Positions 30,223 to 38,503 of a stretch of DNA of 38,710 nt are shown in pieces. Source of the DNA: JBBQWZ01 sp038210135 (GTDB lineage Bacteria; Acidobacteriota; Terriglobia; Bryobacterales; Bryobacteraceae); contig JBBQWZ010000054.1 in the NCBI GenBank assembly GCA_038210135.1, forward strand, positions 1-38,710. Direction: 5' to 3'. The translations under genes and the position numbers were made by a program. Under the pieces are notes generated by a model. That model worked only from the letters and a program-made list of their open reading frames with translations. It had not been told where the DNA came from and searched no databases. Position 1 is the first letter of the stretch; each line of letters opens with the position of its first letter.

Positions 30223-31338
30223 ATGCCCATCGACATCGCCCAATGGCGCGCCCAGTTCCCCGTCACTGAAAAGTACATCTATCTCAACCACGCCTCCGTC
30301 GCGCCCCTCTCCCTCCGCGCTGCCGAAGCCATGAAGAATCTCGCCGACGATGCCTGCCGCAACGGATCCATCCACTACGCCGACTGGCTCGCTTGCTACG
30401 ACGGACTCCGCGCAGCCACCGCCACCCTCATCAACGCCAAGCCCACGGAAATCGCCATCGTGAAGAACACCTCCGAAGGCATCGCGACCATCGCCCTCGG
30501 CATCGATTGGCACGCCGGCGACTCGATCGTCGTCTTTGAAGAAGAGTTCCCCGCAAATCAATATGTCTGGCGCCGCCTCGAAGCTAAAGGCGTCCATCTC
30601 CGCTGGCTCTCCATCTACGATTCGCTCGACCAGATCGACGAAGCCTGCCGCGGAGCCCGCCTCCTCGCCATCAGCTACGTCAACTACCTCAGCGGCTATC
30701 GCGTCAACCTCGAAGCCATCGGCCACATCTGCTCCGCCCACGGAGTCACCTTTTTCGTCGACGCCATTCAAGGCCTCGGAGCCTTCCCCATCGACGTCCA
30801 CAGCGCGCAAATCGACGCCCTCGCCGCCGACTCTCACAAGTGGCTCCTCGGACCGGAAGGCTGCGGGGTCCTCTATGTCGCCGACCACCTGCAGGACGAC
30901 GTCGACCCTGTCGAGTTCGGCTGGACCACCGTCGCCACCTTCAACGACTACTCCGCCCGCGACATGAAGGTCCGCGGCGACGCCGCTCGCTATGAATGCG
31001 GAACACTCAACACCATCGGTTGCTACGGAGTGCGCGCCGCCATTGAAATGCTGAACGAAATCGGAGTCGCCAACGTCACGCCCATTGTCCAGGCGCTCGG
31101 CGACCAGATCGCGGAAGGTGCCCTCCGCAAAGGCTACGAGCTTCTCGGCGACCGCACGCCCGAAACCGGTGCCGGCATCGTCACCATGCGCAAAGCCGGC
31201 ATCGATTCCGCGCACATCGTCAGCCAATTACTCGAAAACAAAATCGACGTCTCTTTCCGTCAAGGCTGGGCTCGCATGGCCCCGCACTTCTACATCACGA
31301 AAGACGAAATCGCGAAGGCGATCGACCTGTTGCCGTAA
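30223..31338 (+). CDS. Class V aminotransferase (cysteine desulfurase/epimerase-like)
   Basis: The 371-residue PLP enzyme starts with MPIDIAQWRAQFPVTEKYIYLNHASVAPLS, the class V entry motif. NTSEGIATIALGI binds the phosphate, FFVDAIQGLGAFPIDV holds D180 and Q183 that touch the cofactor, and DSHKWLLGPEGCGVLYV has the Schiff-base lysine K206. The C-terminal domain has YECGTLNTIGCYGV and FRQGWARMAPHFYITKDEI. It is nearest to isopenicillin-N-epimerase-like and desulfurase-like members; the substrate is not decidable. The ATG at 30223 follows TAGGA; an upstream frame from 30142 covers repeat sequence. A TATATT at 30209-30214 may be the -10. Confidence 0.9.
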   Translation: MPIDIAQWRAQFPVTEKYIYLNHASVAPLSLRAAEAMKNLADDACRNGSIHYADWLACYDGLRAATATLINAKPTEIAIVKNTSEGIATIALGIDWHAGDSIVVFEEEFPANQYVWRRLEAKGVHLRWLSIYDSLDQIDEACRGARLLAISYVNYLSGYRVNLEAIGHICSAHGVTFFVDAIQGLGAFPIDVHSAQIDALAADSHKWLLGPEGCGVLYVADHLQDDVDPVEFGWTTVATFNDYSARDMKVRGDAARYECGTLNTIGCYGVRAAIEMLNEIGVANVTPIVQALGDQIAEGALRKGYELLGDRTPETGAGIVTMRKAGIDSAHIVSQLLENKIDVSFRQGWARMAPHFYITKDEIAKAIDLLP

Positions 31339-31394
31339 AATCTCGTCGATCCGCGAGTCGGTGAACGTCCGCTCGTCGTCCCGAACCTGGGAGT

Positions 31395-31967
31395 TTAGAT
31401 CCACACCACCGGCGCCTTGCGGAACCAGGTGTTGTAATCGATAATCAACCAGCCAATCGGAAACCCGCCTTCGTGCGTCACCACGACGCCCAGATTCCGA
31501 GCCCCGCCCGGTACCGTGAAATCGCGCGTCACTTCCACCGTCTGCTCCGGCCCCAGCATCACATCCATCGGCGCTCCGCCCGGAACCGGTTCCAAGCGTC
31601 TGCCATCCGCGTCCGTCAGGTAGACCACCAGGTTCCGCTCACGCTGCGAAATTCTTCGCGCCTTGCTCGACAGCGCGAGCCTCACCACGTACGACATGCT
31701 CTCGCCCGCTGGTTTCTTCTCCACCCCCGTCACCGCCACGCACCAATCGTCGAAACATTGCCGCTCCCCCACTTTGAATTCACGCCGCGCCGACACCGCG
31801 GAAACCAGAATCACGATTCCGAAGTAAACCGCGACTCCCATCCCGATCCGCCCCAGTAAGCGGACCGCCTCTCGCCACCTGCCACGCAACAGCCGCACCA
31901 CGCAAACCAGAAGGCCGATGACCATCGCGAAAAACAGAATCAAGAACAGCAAATCAAATAGTGTCAC
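31395..31967 (-). CDS. Unknown membrane-anchored protein with extracytoplasmic beta domain
   Basis: From a GTG at 31967 the product has 190 residues. Two hydrophobic segments (LFDLLFLILFFAMVIGLLVCVV and IGMGVAVYFGIVILVSAVSA) are followed by a soluble part with many strands: GERQCFDDWCVAVTGVEKKPAG, YVVRLALSSKARR, RNLVVYLTDADGRRLEPVPGG and VTRDFTVPGGARNLGVVVTHEGGFPIGW. It resembles DUF4352-like immunoglobulin-type domains in layout only. No ATG is in frame; TTG at 32003 is the other start option. It is convergent with the aminotransferase gene. Confidence 0.75.
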   Translation of the reverse strand: MTLFDLLFLILFFAMVIGLLVCVVRLLRGRWREAVRLLGRIGMGVAVYFGIVILVSAVSARREFKVGERQCFDDWCVAVTGVEKKPAGESMSYVVRLALSSKARRISQRERNLVVYLTDADGRRLEPVPGGAPMDVMLGPEQTVEVTRDFTVPGGARNLGVVVTHEGGFPIGWLIIDYNTWFRKAPVVWI

Positions 31968-32003
31968 AGAGAACTTTGTACCACAGAGTACATCGCCGCG
32001 CAA

Positions 32004-32027
32004 GTGACATAGGCCTCCGGCCTGTGC
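32004..32027 (+). repeat. Single family A palindromic repeat
   Basis: GTGACATAGGCCTCCGGCCT then GTGC, with the intact AGGCC/GGCCT hairpin. It is a lone copy of the element seen in tandem at 14430 and 24615. It lies in the 294-base divergent gap 31968-32261; apart from it and a run of nine to ten C near 32098, I see only a TATAAA at 32234 and the AGGAG ribosome site at 32251. Confidence 0.9.
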
Positions 32028-32261
32028 TCCAAGCGAGTAACGATCAAATACGCAAACTCTCCAAAATCCAACGCGAACCTGTTTTGGGGTCCCGTCCCCC
32101 CCCCGCGGTCACCACAATAACGACCGCAATTCCCATCCTTTTCCTACTCCGTCCCCACTCAGTCACAAACAAAAAATAGAACTCCCCCAACCACATACAG
32201 CCCAAATCTCTCAGGACCGCCATCCCGCCATGCTATAAAGTGGCCGGAAAAGGAGACTCCT

Positions 32262-32924
32262 GTGGATCCCAAAGATCGCGCCGAAATCTACCGGCAGAAC
32301 GCCCGGAAATCAACTGGACCGCGCACCGAAGCCGGCAAAGACATCTCGCGCTACAACGCGCTCAAGCACGGCTTGAACTCGCGCCGCCTCGTGAATCCCG
32401 AGACGAACGAGGACAAGCAAGCCTTCGACGCGTTCGAAGCCTCCTACGAAAACGAATATCAGCCCCAAAATCTGGCCGAAATCCAGACTGTCAAGAGCCT
32501 CGTCGAAATGCGCTGGCAGCTCATGCGAGCCGCCCGCCTCCTCGAACTGACCTACGTCCGGGGAGGCGACCTCCTCGCCACCGCCCGCATGCTCGACGCC
32601 TTCTCACGCCACGAATGCCGCCTCCAGAAAACCCACGACGGCCTCTTTGAAAAGCTGCAAGCCATGCAAGCCGCGCGCCAAGCCAACCAGGAAGCCGAAG
32701 CCCAAGCCGAATCCGACGCGGAAGCCGAAGCGCAAACAAAAGCGGAGCCGACCGCCACAAATCAACCGGCCAACCCTGTCCCTATCCAACACAAACCAAT
32801 CCACCTCGACGCAATTGGCTTCGTTCCGCTAGAATTGGCCGATCCGAAAATCCCCTCCCCCGAGGACCCGCAAAACAACCAGCCAATCCTACAAATTCGC
32901 GGGACTCTAAAGCCCGCCGCATAA
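32262..32924 (+). CDS. Uncharacterised 'STGPRT/NALKHGL' family protein
   Basis: The frame begins with GTG, 6 bases after AGGAG, and encodes 220 residues. The N-terminal motif YRQNARKSTGPRTEAGKDISRYNALKHGL is found in many soil-bacterium proteins of unknown role. A helical middle part follows (about residues 50-150: FDAFEASYENEYQP, VKSLVEMRWQLMRAARLLELTY), then an Ala/Glu/Lys-rich low-complexity region and a Pro-rich end. No catalytic motif is visible. It stands alone between a divergent gene and thrS. Confidence 0.85.
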   Translation: MDPKDRAEIYRQNARKSTGPRTEAGKDISRYNALKHGLNSRRLVNPETNEDKQAFDAFEASYENEYQPQNLAEIQTVKSLVEMRWQLMRAARLLELTYVRGGDLLATARMLDAFSRHECRLQKTHDGLFEKLQAMQAARQANQEAEAQAESDAEAEAQTKAEPTATNQPANPVPIQHKPIHLDAIGFVPLELADPKIPSPEDPQNNQPILQIRGTLKPAA

Positions 32925-33045
32925 CAAAATCACTAGAAAATCAGCACCAACCCGCACCCCAACCGACCCCGCGAGCCGGAGGCCTCCCCGCCCCACCCGC
33001 ATGCGGATCACGCAGGAAAACCGCAACTCGCATGACGCCGCTCTT

Positions 33046-33059
33046 GTTCCGAACGGAAC
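33046..33059 (+). promoter_or_regulatory. Palindrome upstream of thrS
   Basis: GTTCCG (33046-33051), AA, CGGAAC (33054-33059): perfect inverted repeat 25 bases before the thrS ATG. It may be a protein-binding site or a small leader hairpin. No clear promoter or T-box features are visible in 32925-33084. Confidence 0.35.
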
Positions 33060-33084
33060 GCCACCTTGTTACCCTAATAGTTCC

Positions 33085-35019
33085 ATGAGCCAATTTCAGG
33101 TCACTCTTCCAGACGGCAGCTCTCGTACGGTTGCCGCCGGGACTCGGCCGCTCGACATCGCCGAGTCCATCGGCAAACGTCTTGCCGACGATGCCATCGT
33201 CGCCCGCGTCAACGGTAATTTGTGGGATCTCACCCGTCCCTTTGAATCCGATTCGCAGCTTGAGATTCTGACGACCAGGAACAACGACGCGCTGGAGGTC
33301 TACCGCCACTCGACGGCGCACCTTCTCGCCGCCGCCGTCCTCGAGTTGTTCCCCGAAACCAAGCTCGGCATCGGACCGCCCATCGAGACCGGCTTCTATT
33401 ACGACTTCGAACGCGAAGCCGCGTTTACGCCGGAAGACCTCGAGCGAATCGAAAAGAAGATGCAGGAGATCCGCGACCGCGACCTCTCCTACGACCGCAT
33501 CATGATGCCCAAAGAAAAGGGCCTCCAGATCTACAAAGACCAGCCCATGAAGATGGAGCTGATCGAAGAGCGCGCCGGCGAGATTTTCAGCGAATACACG
33601 CTGGGCCCCGGTTTCATTGACTTCTGCCGCGGTCCGCACGTGCCAACCACCAAGAAGCTGAAGGCGTTCAAGCTGCTGTCGATTGCCGGATCGTATTGGA
33701 AAGGCGACGAGCACAATCGCCGCCTGCAGCGCATCTACGGAACCGCCTTCTTCAATCAGAAGGACCTCGAAGCCTACCTCAACAAGCTCGAAGAAGCCAA
33801 GAAGCGCGACCACCGCAAGCTCGGCAAAGAGCTCGACCTGTTCAGCATCCAGGAACTCGCCGGACCCGGCCTCATCTTCTTCCACGAAAAGGGCGGCATC
33901 ATCCGCAAGCTGATCGAAGACTGGATGCGCGATCAGTATCTGGCCCGCGGCTACGCCCTTGTCTATACGCCGCACGTCATGCGTTCGTCGCTGTGGGAAG
34001 TGTCGGGCCACCTTGGCCACTACAAAGAGAACATGTTCGCCGGCATGGAGCTCGACGACGCGGAATATCGCCTCAAGCCGATGAACTGCCCCGGTCACAT
34101 CCTGATCTATAAAGATAAGGGCCGCAGCTATCGCGAACTGCCAGTTCGCCTCGGCGAACTCGGAACCGTCTATCGCTACGAGCGCTCTGGCGTCATGCAC
34201 GGCCTGCTTCGCGTTCGCGGATTTACCCAGGACGACGCCCACATCTTTTGCACGCCGGACCAAATCGAGGACGAAATCGTGAACTGCCTGCAGTTCGCGC
34301 AGGACGTCCTCAAGACCTTCGGCTTCGACAAGTACGAAGCCGAGCTCTCAACCTGGGACGGCGGAGTCAGCGGCAAGTACGTCGGCACTCCCGATCAATG
34401 GACGCTCGCCGAAAACGCGCTGAAGAAAGCAGTGGACCGCATCGGCATCAACGCCAAACTGGTGCCGGATGAAGCCGCGTTCTACGGTCCCAAAATCGAC
34501 ATGAAGCTGGTCGATGCTCTCGACCGCAAGTGGCAGCTCTCGACCGTGCAATTCGACTTCACGCTGCCCGAGCGCTTCCAGCTCGAATACGTCGCCGAAG
34601 ACGGCAAGAAGCATCAGCCGTTGATGGTCCACCGCGCTCTCTACGGCTCCATCGAACGCTTCTTCGGAATTCTCATCGAGCACTACGCCGGAGCCTTCCC
34701 CGTGTGGCTCGCTCCGATCCAAGCCGTCGTCATGCCGATCACCGATCGCCAGCAGGAGTACGCGCAAAAGGTCTTCGCGGAGCTGAAGCACGCCGGCATT
34801 CGCGTCCATCTCGACGACCGCAAAGAGAAGGTCAACCTGAAGATCCGCGACGCGCAGATGCAGAAGGTGCCGTATATGCTGGTTCTCGGCGATCGCGAAC
34901 AGGAAGCCGGAGCCGTCGCCGTCCGCGAACGCAAAGCAGGCGACACCGGCTCGAAGCCCCTCGCCGAGTTCCTCGCGCACATCAAACAGCAGATCGACAC
35001 GAAAGCGATCGTCGATTAA
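33085..35019 (+). CDS. thrS: Threonyl-tRNA synthetase
   Basis: The 644-residue enzyme charges tRNA-Thr. Domains in order: TGS (1-60, VTLPDGSSRTVAAGTRPLDIAESIG), editing domain (about 65-220, YRHSTAHLLAAAVLELFPETKLGIGPPIETGFYYDF and GPGFIDFCRGPHVP), class II catalytic core (about 240-530, with MNCPGHILIYKDKGRSYRELPVRLGELGTVYRYERSGVMHGLLRVRGFTQDDAHIF; zinc ligand C335) and the anticodon-binding domain (PVWLAPIQAVVMPITDRQQEYAQKV). The ATG at 33085 gives the standard N-terminus; the frame is open back to 33001 but the extension is atypical. Confidence 0.97.
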   Translation: MSQFQVTLPDGSSRTVAAGTRPLDIAESIGKRLADDAIVARVNGNLWDLTRPFESDSQLEILTTRNNDALEVYRHSTAHLLAAAVLELFPETKLGIGPPIETGFYYDFEREAAFTPEDLERIEKKMQEIRDRDLSYDRIMMPKEKGLQIYKDQPMKMELIEERAGEIFSEYTLGPGFIDFCRGPHVPTTKKLKAFKLLSIAGSYWKGDEHNRRLQRIYGTAFFNQKDLEAYLNKLEEAKKRDHRKLGKELDLFSIQELAGPGLIFFHEKGGIIRKLIEDWMRDQYLARGYALVYTPHVMRSSLWEVSGHLGHYKENMFAGMELDDAEYRLKPMNCPGHILIYKDKGRSYRELPVRLGELGTVYRYERSGVMHGLLRVRGFTQDDAHIFCTPDQIEDEIVNCLQFAQDVLKTFGFDKYEAELSTWDGGVSGKYVGTPDQWTLAENALKKAVDRIGINAKLVPDEAAFYGPKIDMKLVDALDRKWQLSTVQFDFTLPERFQLEYVAEDGKKHQPLMVHRALYGSIERFFGILIEHYAGAFPVWLAPIQAVVMPITDRQQEYAQKVFAELKHAGIRVHLDDRKEKVNLKIRDAQMQKVPYMLVLGDREQEAGAVAVRERKAGDTGSKPLAEFLAHIKQQIDTKAIVD

Positions 35020-35036
35020 GCCAGGTTCCTAAGAGA

Positions 35037-36179
35037 ATGATGCCGCCTGCCAGCACCGTTTTTGCGGCATTGCTGGCGCTGGTCCTACTTGGCAGCCTGG
35101 TCTTCACACTGCTCAGTATCGTCGCCGCGCAGCGCTACCTGACAGTGCCCGCGCGGATGCCGATCAAGTCTGAGCCGATCAGCATTCTGAAGCCGCTCGC
35201 CGGTCTCGACGAAGGCTTGGAAGACAATCTCCGCACCTTCTTCGAGCAGGAATACGAAGGCGATTACGAGATCCTCTTCGCCGTCCGCACCGCCCAGGAT
35301 CCGGCCGTCGCCGTGTTGGGCAAGCTTCGCGCCGAATTCCCCGGAGTCGTCAATCGCCTACTGATCGTCGGCGAACCGCCGTATCCGAACGCCAAAGTTT
35401 GGAGCCTCGACCATATGATGCGCGAGGCGCAGTACGACCTGCTGGTGATGAGCGATTCCGATATCCGCGTCACGCCAACGCTGCTCACAACAGTCTCGGC
35501 CGAGTTCGAGGATCCCCTCATCGGCGTCGCCACCTGCCCCTATCGCGCCGTTCCGGGGGCCAGCATCTGGTCGAAGCTCGAAGCCACCGGCATGAATACC
35601 GACTTCATCGCCGGCATCCTGACCGCCCGTATGCTCGAAGGCATGAAGTTCGCCGTAGGCCCGACCATCGTCGCGCGCAAGCAAGTGATTAAGGATATCG
35701 GAGGCTGGGATCGCGTCCGCGAATACCTCGCGGAGGATTTCGTAATCGGCCAATTCGCTGAGCAAAAAGGCCACGGCGTGATGCTGTCGAGCTACGTGAT
35801 CGAACATCACATCGGCACGTCCACCTTCCGTCAAAACGCAGCGCATCGCATCCGCTGGACCCGCAGCACGCGGCGTTCGCGCCCAGCCGGCTACCTCGGC
35901 CAGCTGTTCACCATGCCGATTCCGATTGCGCTGATGCTGACGGCGGTCCGCCCCGATTTCTGGCCCGCGCTAGTCTGCGCCGCGATCTTCCGCTACTCGG
36001 CAGCCTGGGTGATGTCGTCGCTGGTGTTGCGCGGCACGCTCTCGTGGGCATTGGTCCCGATTGAGGACCTAATGACCTTCGTCTTCTGGATCGGAGGCTT
36101 CTTCGGAAACTCAATCGTCTGGCGCGGCCGCGTCTACCGCTTATTGAAGGATGGCCGCTTCGTCTTGAAAGAGAAGTAG
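35037..36179 (+). CDS. Membrane glycosyltransferase, ceramide glucosyltransferase/HpnI-like (GT21)
   Basis: The 380-residue product has an N-terminal membrane helix (FAALLALVLLGSLVFTLLSIVAA), then a GT-A domain: ISILKPLAGLDEGLEDNLRTFFEQEYEGDYEILFAV, LLVMSDSDIRVTPTLL (the D1/DxD-like acidic motif), VGPTIVARKQVIKDIGGWDRVREYLAEDFVIG, and HRIRWTRSTRRSRP, the (Q/R)xxRW motif. C-terminal membrane helices follow. The closest group is ceramide glucosyltransferase and HpnI, which transfers N-acetylglucosamine to bacteriohopanetetrol. No other hopanoid genes are in the window, so the acceptor lipid is uncertain. It starts 17 bases after thrS. Confidence 0.88.
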   Translation: MMPPASTVFAALLALVLLGSLVFTLLSIVAAQRYLTVPARMPIKSEPISILKPLAGLDEGLEDNLRTFFEQEYEGDYEILFAVRTAQDPAVAVLGKLRAEFPGVVNRLLIVGEPPYPNAKVWSLDHMMREAQYDLLVMSDSDIRVTPTLLTTVSAEFEDPLIGVATCPYRAVPGASIWSKLEATGMNTDFIAGILTARMLEGMKFAVGPTIVARKQVIKDIGGWDRVREYLAEDFVIGQFAEQKGHGVMLSSYVIEHHIGTSTFRQNAAHRIRWTRSTRRSRPAGYLGQLFTMPIPIALMLTAVRPDFWPALVCAAIFRYSAAWVMSSLVLRGTLSWALVPIEDLMTFVFWIGGFFGNSIVWRGRVYRLLKDGRFVLKEK

Positions 36180-36182
36180 AGC

Positions 36183-36383
36183 TCAGCGTTCCGCCATCCG
36201 CCCGGCCCATTCGAGGAAGCGCCATAGCTCCGCGCGATGCTGCCAGCAGAACGCACGGAACTCGGAGGGCGTAATCCGCTCCGAGTGCAAACCCCAATAC
36301 GTCTCGATCCGCCAAAGTAAGTACGGACTTCGCCACGGCGTCAGGCGATAGCCTTTCGATGCGCGCCACAGGAACCGGATCAT
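36183..36383 (-). CDS. Small Trp/Arg-rich protein of unknown function
   Basis: The 66-residue product has seven Trp and eleven Arg: MIRFLWRASKGYRLTPWRS, PYLLWRIETYWGLHSERITP, then FRAFCWQHRAELWRFLEWAG. It is basic and probably amphipathic helical; I see no signal peptide. It begins 6 bases after the stop of the second VWFA gene, so it is probably the third gene of that operon. Its composition would suit membrane-surface or nucleic-acid binding. I do not recognise a named family. Confidence 0.75.
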   Translation of the reverse strand: MIRFLWRASKGYRLTPWRSPYLLWRIETYWGLHSERITPSEFRAFCWQHRAELWRFLEWAGRMAER

Positions 36384-36389
36384 CTTGAA

Positions 36390-37331
36390 TTACTGGGAAC
36401 GCTTGGCGTTGGTCGGCGGCGGCTTCGGCGGTTCCCGGTCCTTCTTCGGAGTCGCGTAATAGCCGGATCGCGTGCGGACCTGCGCGCTGCCGTGGCCATT
36501 CACCGTCACCTTGATTTGACGATACGTGCCGTCGTCCGTGATCGCCGGCGAGTACGCAATGATGTACTGATTCCGGATCTCGTGCGCCACCTGCAGAGCA
36601 AGCCTTTCGACTTCAGTGACATCCTTCGGATAAAGCACCACCGCGCCGGTCGCATCGGTAATCGCTTTGAGCGCGCGCTTGGCCTTCTTCGATTCGCGAG
36701 GCTCTTCCTCCGACAGAATGCCGATCGCATACACCAGAATCCCGGCGTCCTGCGCCCGCTTGACCAGCCGCTCCAGCGATTCGTTGGAGGAATTGTCGTT
36801 ACCATCGGTGATCACCAGCAGGACCTTCTTGTCCTTCTTCGCATCAGTCCGAATGTAGTCGATCGACAGCGAAATTGCGTCGCGCATAGCGGTTCCGCCG
36901 CGCGTGTCGTATTTTTGCAGCGCGTCTTCCAGCTGTTTGATGTCGTTGGTGAATGACTGATCGAGATACGCGTCGTCATTGAAATTGACGACGAACACTT
37001 CGTCCTGCGGGTTCGATGCCTTCACCAGAGCGAGCGACGCGGCCGATACCTTGGTCCGTTTGTCGCGCATGCTGGCGGAGTTGTCGATAATGATGCCGAG
37101 CGAAACTGGAACGTCTTCGCGCTTGAACAGCTTCACCTGCTGCTCGACGCCATTCTCCAGTACCTTGAAGGAAGACTGCGGCAGATTCGTAAGAAGCTTG
37201 CCGCCCTTGTCGGACACGCTGGCATGCAATACGACCAGGCGCGTGTCGCTTCGGAATGTGACATCGTCCTGTGCGAAAGCCATCACCGCGAACGGGACAG
37301 CAAGCGCGAGGACACTACTGAGCTGGCGCAT
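36390..37331 (-). CDS. Exported VWFA-domain protein (acidobacterial VWFA family-like), second copy
   Basis: The 313-residue product has a signal peptide (MRQLSSVLALAVPFAVMAFAQ). A short beta domain (LVVLHASVSDKGGKLLTNLPQSSFKVLENGVEQQV) precedes the von Willebrand A domain at about 80-250. MIDAS residues are present: DNSAS, the downstream Thr in DTRGGTAMRDA, and TDGNDNSS. The C-terminal part has HEIRNQYIIAYSPA and a basic Pro-rich end. The order matches TIGR03436. Such proteins bind metal and partners outside the cytoplasm. Its start overlaps the upstream VWFA gene by 17 bases. Confidence 0.9.
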   Translation of the reverse strand: MRQLSSVLALAVPFAVMAFAQDDVTFRSDTRLVVLHASVSDKGGKLLTNLPQSSFKVLENGVEQQVKLFKREDVPVSLGIIIDNSASMRDKRTKVSAASLALVKASNPQDEVFVVNFNDDAYLDQSFTNDIKQLEDALQKYDTRGGTAMRDAISLSIDYIRTDAKKDKKVLLVITDGNDNSSNESLERLVKRAQDAGILVYAIGILSEEEPRESKKAKRALKAITDATGAVVLYPKDVTEVERLALQVAHEIRNQYIIAYSPAITDDGTYRQIKVTVNGHGSAQVRTRSGYYATPKKDREPPKPPPTNAKRSQ

Positions 37332-38340
37332 AATACCCCAAACGGTGATATGGCTTGAGTGGCGGAGAGTTCTTGATGGGCACCATCTTCACGATAACCC
37401 GGCGGTACTTGCCGTCGCGGTTCGCATTCTTCGGACTGTACCCGATCACGTACTGATTCCTCAATTCGATTCCAATCTTCGCTGCGACGTCAGGCAGCTC
37501 TGCTAAATTATCGACGGCGAAATGCCGACCACCGGTCTGTTCGGAGATCTCACCCAGCAGCGCCGGACCGCCCATCTCTTCCGGAGTCCGGCCGCGGCCC
37601 GACATCGGCTCGAAAATACCGATCGCGTAGATCTGCACGTCGGCTTCGCGGACCGCGTTCTTCACTTCGGTCTCGGTGTAACGGCTGGAATTATCGCCCC
37701 CATCGGAGATGATCAGAATCGCCTTGCGGGGGTTACGTGCTTTCTTCATCGTGGACATCGCCATGTACACGCCATCGAGCAGCGAAGTGCGGCCTTTAGA
37801 CTGGGTAAACGTCAGGCGGCTTTGGATTTCTTCCGTGCTGGGCGTAAGCGGCACCACCAGTTCCGGCCGGTCGTTGAATTCGACCAGAAAGAATTCGTCC
37901 TCCGGATTGGCGAGCTTGAGAAACTGAGCCACCGCCTGCCGTGACTTCTGGAGCTTGTTGCCCATCGAGCCCGAAGTATCGAACACGATGCCGACTGACA
38001 ACGGGGCGTCGTCGCTCGAGAACTGGCGGATTTCCTGCTCCACCTTGTCTTCGAAGATCTTGAATTGTTCCTTCTCGAGCCCGGTCACAAAGCGATTCAA
38101 AGGATCCGTCACAGCGACGGGAATTAGCACCAGCGTCGAATCGATGCGGATATTGGCTTTGCGATTGACGAAATTGTCTTCGGGAGCGGGTGCCTTCACA
38201 CGCGGCTCGATCGCCACACGGGAATCCGACGCAGGCGGCTTTTGTTCTTTGTCTTTTTTATCCGCCGCGAACGCGGTGAGAGACAATGCGGCGGCAACGC
38301 CGAGGAGGATGGCGAGTGAACGAGGGCAGTTACGAATCAT
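37315..38340 (-). CDS. Exported VWFA-domain protein (acidobacterial VWFA family-like), first copy
   Basis: The 341-residue product has a signal peptide (ILLGVAAALSLTAFAA), a Lys/Pro-rich linker, the beta domain IDSTLVLIPVAVTDPLNRFVTGLEKEQFKIFEDKVEQEI, and a VWA domain with MIDAS motif DTSGSMG, Thr in SKGRTSLLDGVY and SDGGDNSSRYTETE. The C-terminal part IELRNQYVIGYSPKNANRDGKYRRVIVKM parallels the downstream copy, so the two arose by duplication. AGGCGGGG before the ATG is the ribosome binding site. An extended -10 lies 28 bases upstream. Confidence 0.9.
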   Translation of the reverse strand: MIRNCPRSLAILLGVAAALSLTAFAADKKDKEQKPPASDSRVAIEPRVKAPAPEDNFVNRKANIRIDSTLVLIPVAVTDPLNRFVTGLEKEQFKIFEDKVEQEIRQFSSDDAPLSVGIVFDTSGSMGNKLQKSRQAVAQFLKLANPEDEFFLVEFNDRPELVVPLTPSTEEIQSRLTFTQSKGRTSLLDGVYMAMSTMKKARNPRKAILIISDGGDNSSRYTETEVKNAVREADVQIYAIGIFEPMSGRGRTPEEMGGPALLGEISEQTGGRHFAVDNLAELPDVAAKIGIELRNQYVIGYSPKNANRDGKYRRVIVKMVPIKNSPPLKPYHRLGYYAPAQ

Positions 38341-38367
38341 AATCCCCGCCTATAAAATCTTGCCTAG

Positions 38368-38398
38368 AGTATAGCATCGGACTTTTTCGAGTCCTCAA
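38368..38398 (-). promoter_or_regulatory. Promoter of the VWFA operon
   Basis: On the minus strand, TGCTATACT (extended -10, hexamer 38373-38368) with TTGAGG at 38398-38393 as a possible -35, spacing 19. This gives a leader of about 20 bases with a good ribosome binding site. It ends close to the left side of the insertion sequence. Confidence 0.65.
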
Positions 38399-38408
38399 TC
38401 GACTCTTG

Positions 38409-38477
38409 TCTCACGCAAGATGAGCCTGAAGGTGGGGATGGATTCTCACGCAAGATGAGCCTGGAGAGGGGATGGAT
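38409..38477 (+). repeat. Direct repeat at the left side of an insertion sequence
   Basis: TCTCACGCAAGATGAGCCTG occurs at 38409-38428 and again at 38444-38463, each followed by a similar GGGGATGGAT stretch, spacing 35. It lies just upstream of a transposase-like gene, so it probably belongs to the element's end; the exact boundary and its partner end cannot be seen. Confidence 0.75.
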
Positions 38478-38503
38478 CGGGATGCTGGGGATTGGTCATC
38501 AGC

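Noticed and set aside
32925..33084. T-box riboswitch before thrS
   Set aside because: The gap is only 160 bases, with no T-box sequence, specifier stem or terminator visible.
34530..35036. N-terminal extension of the glycosyltransferase frame into thrS
   Set aside because: It is an antiphase reading of thrS coding sequence; the membrane helix and family similarity begin at 35037.
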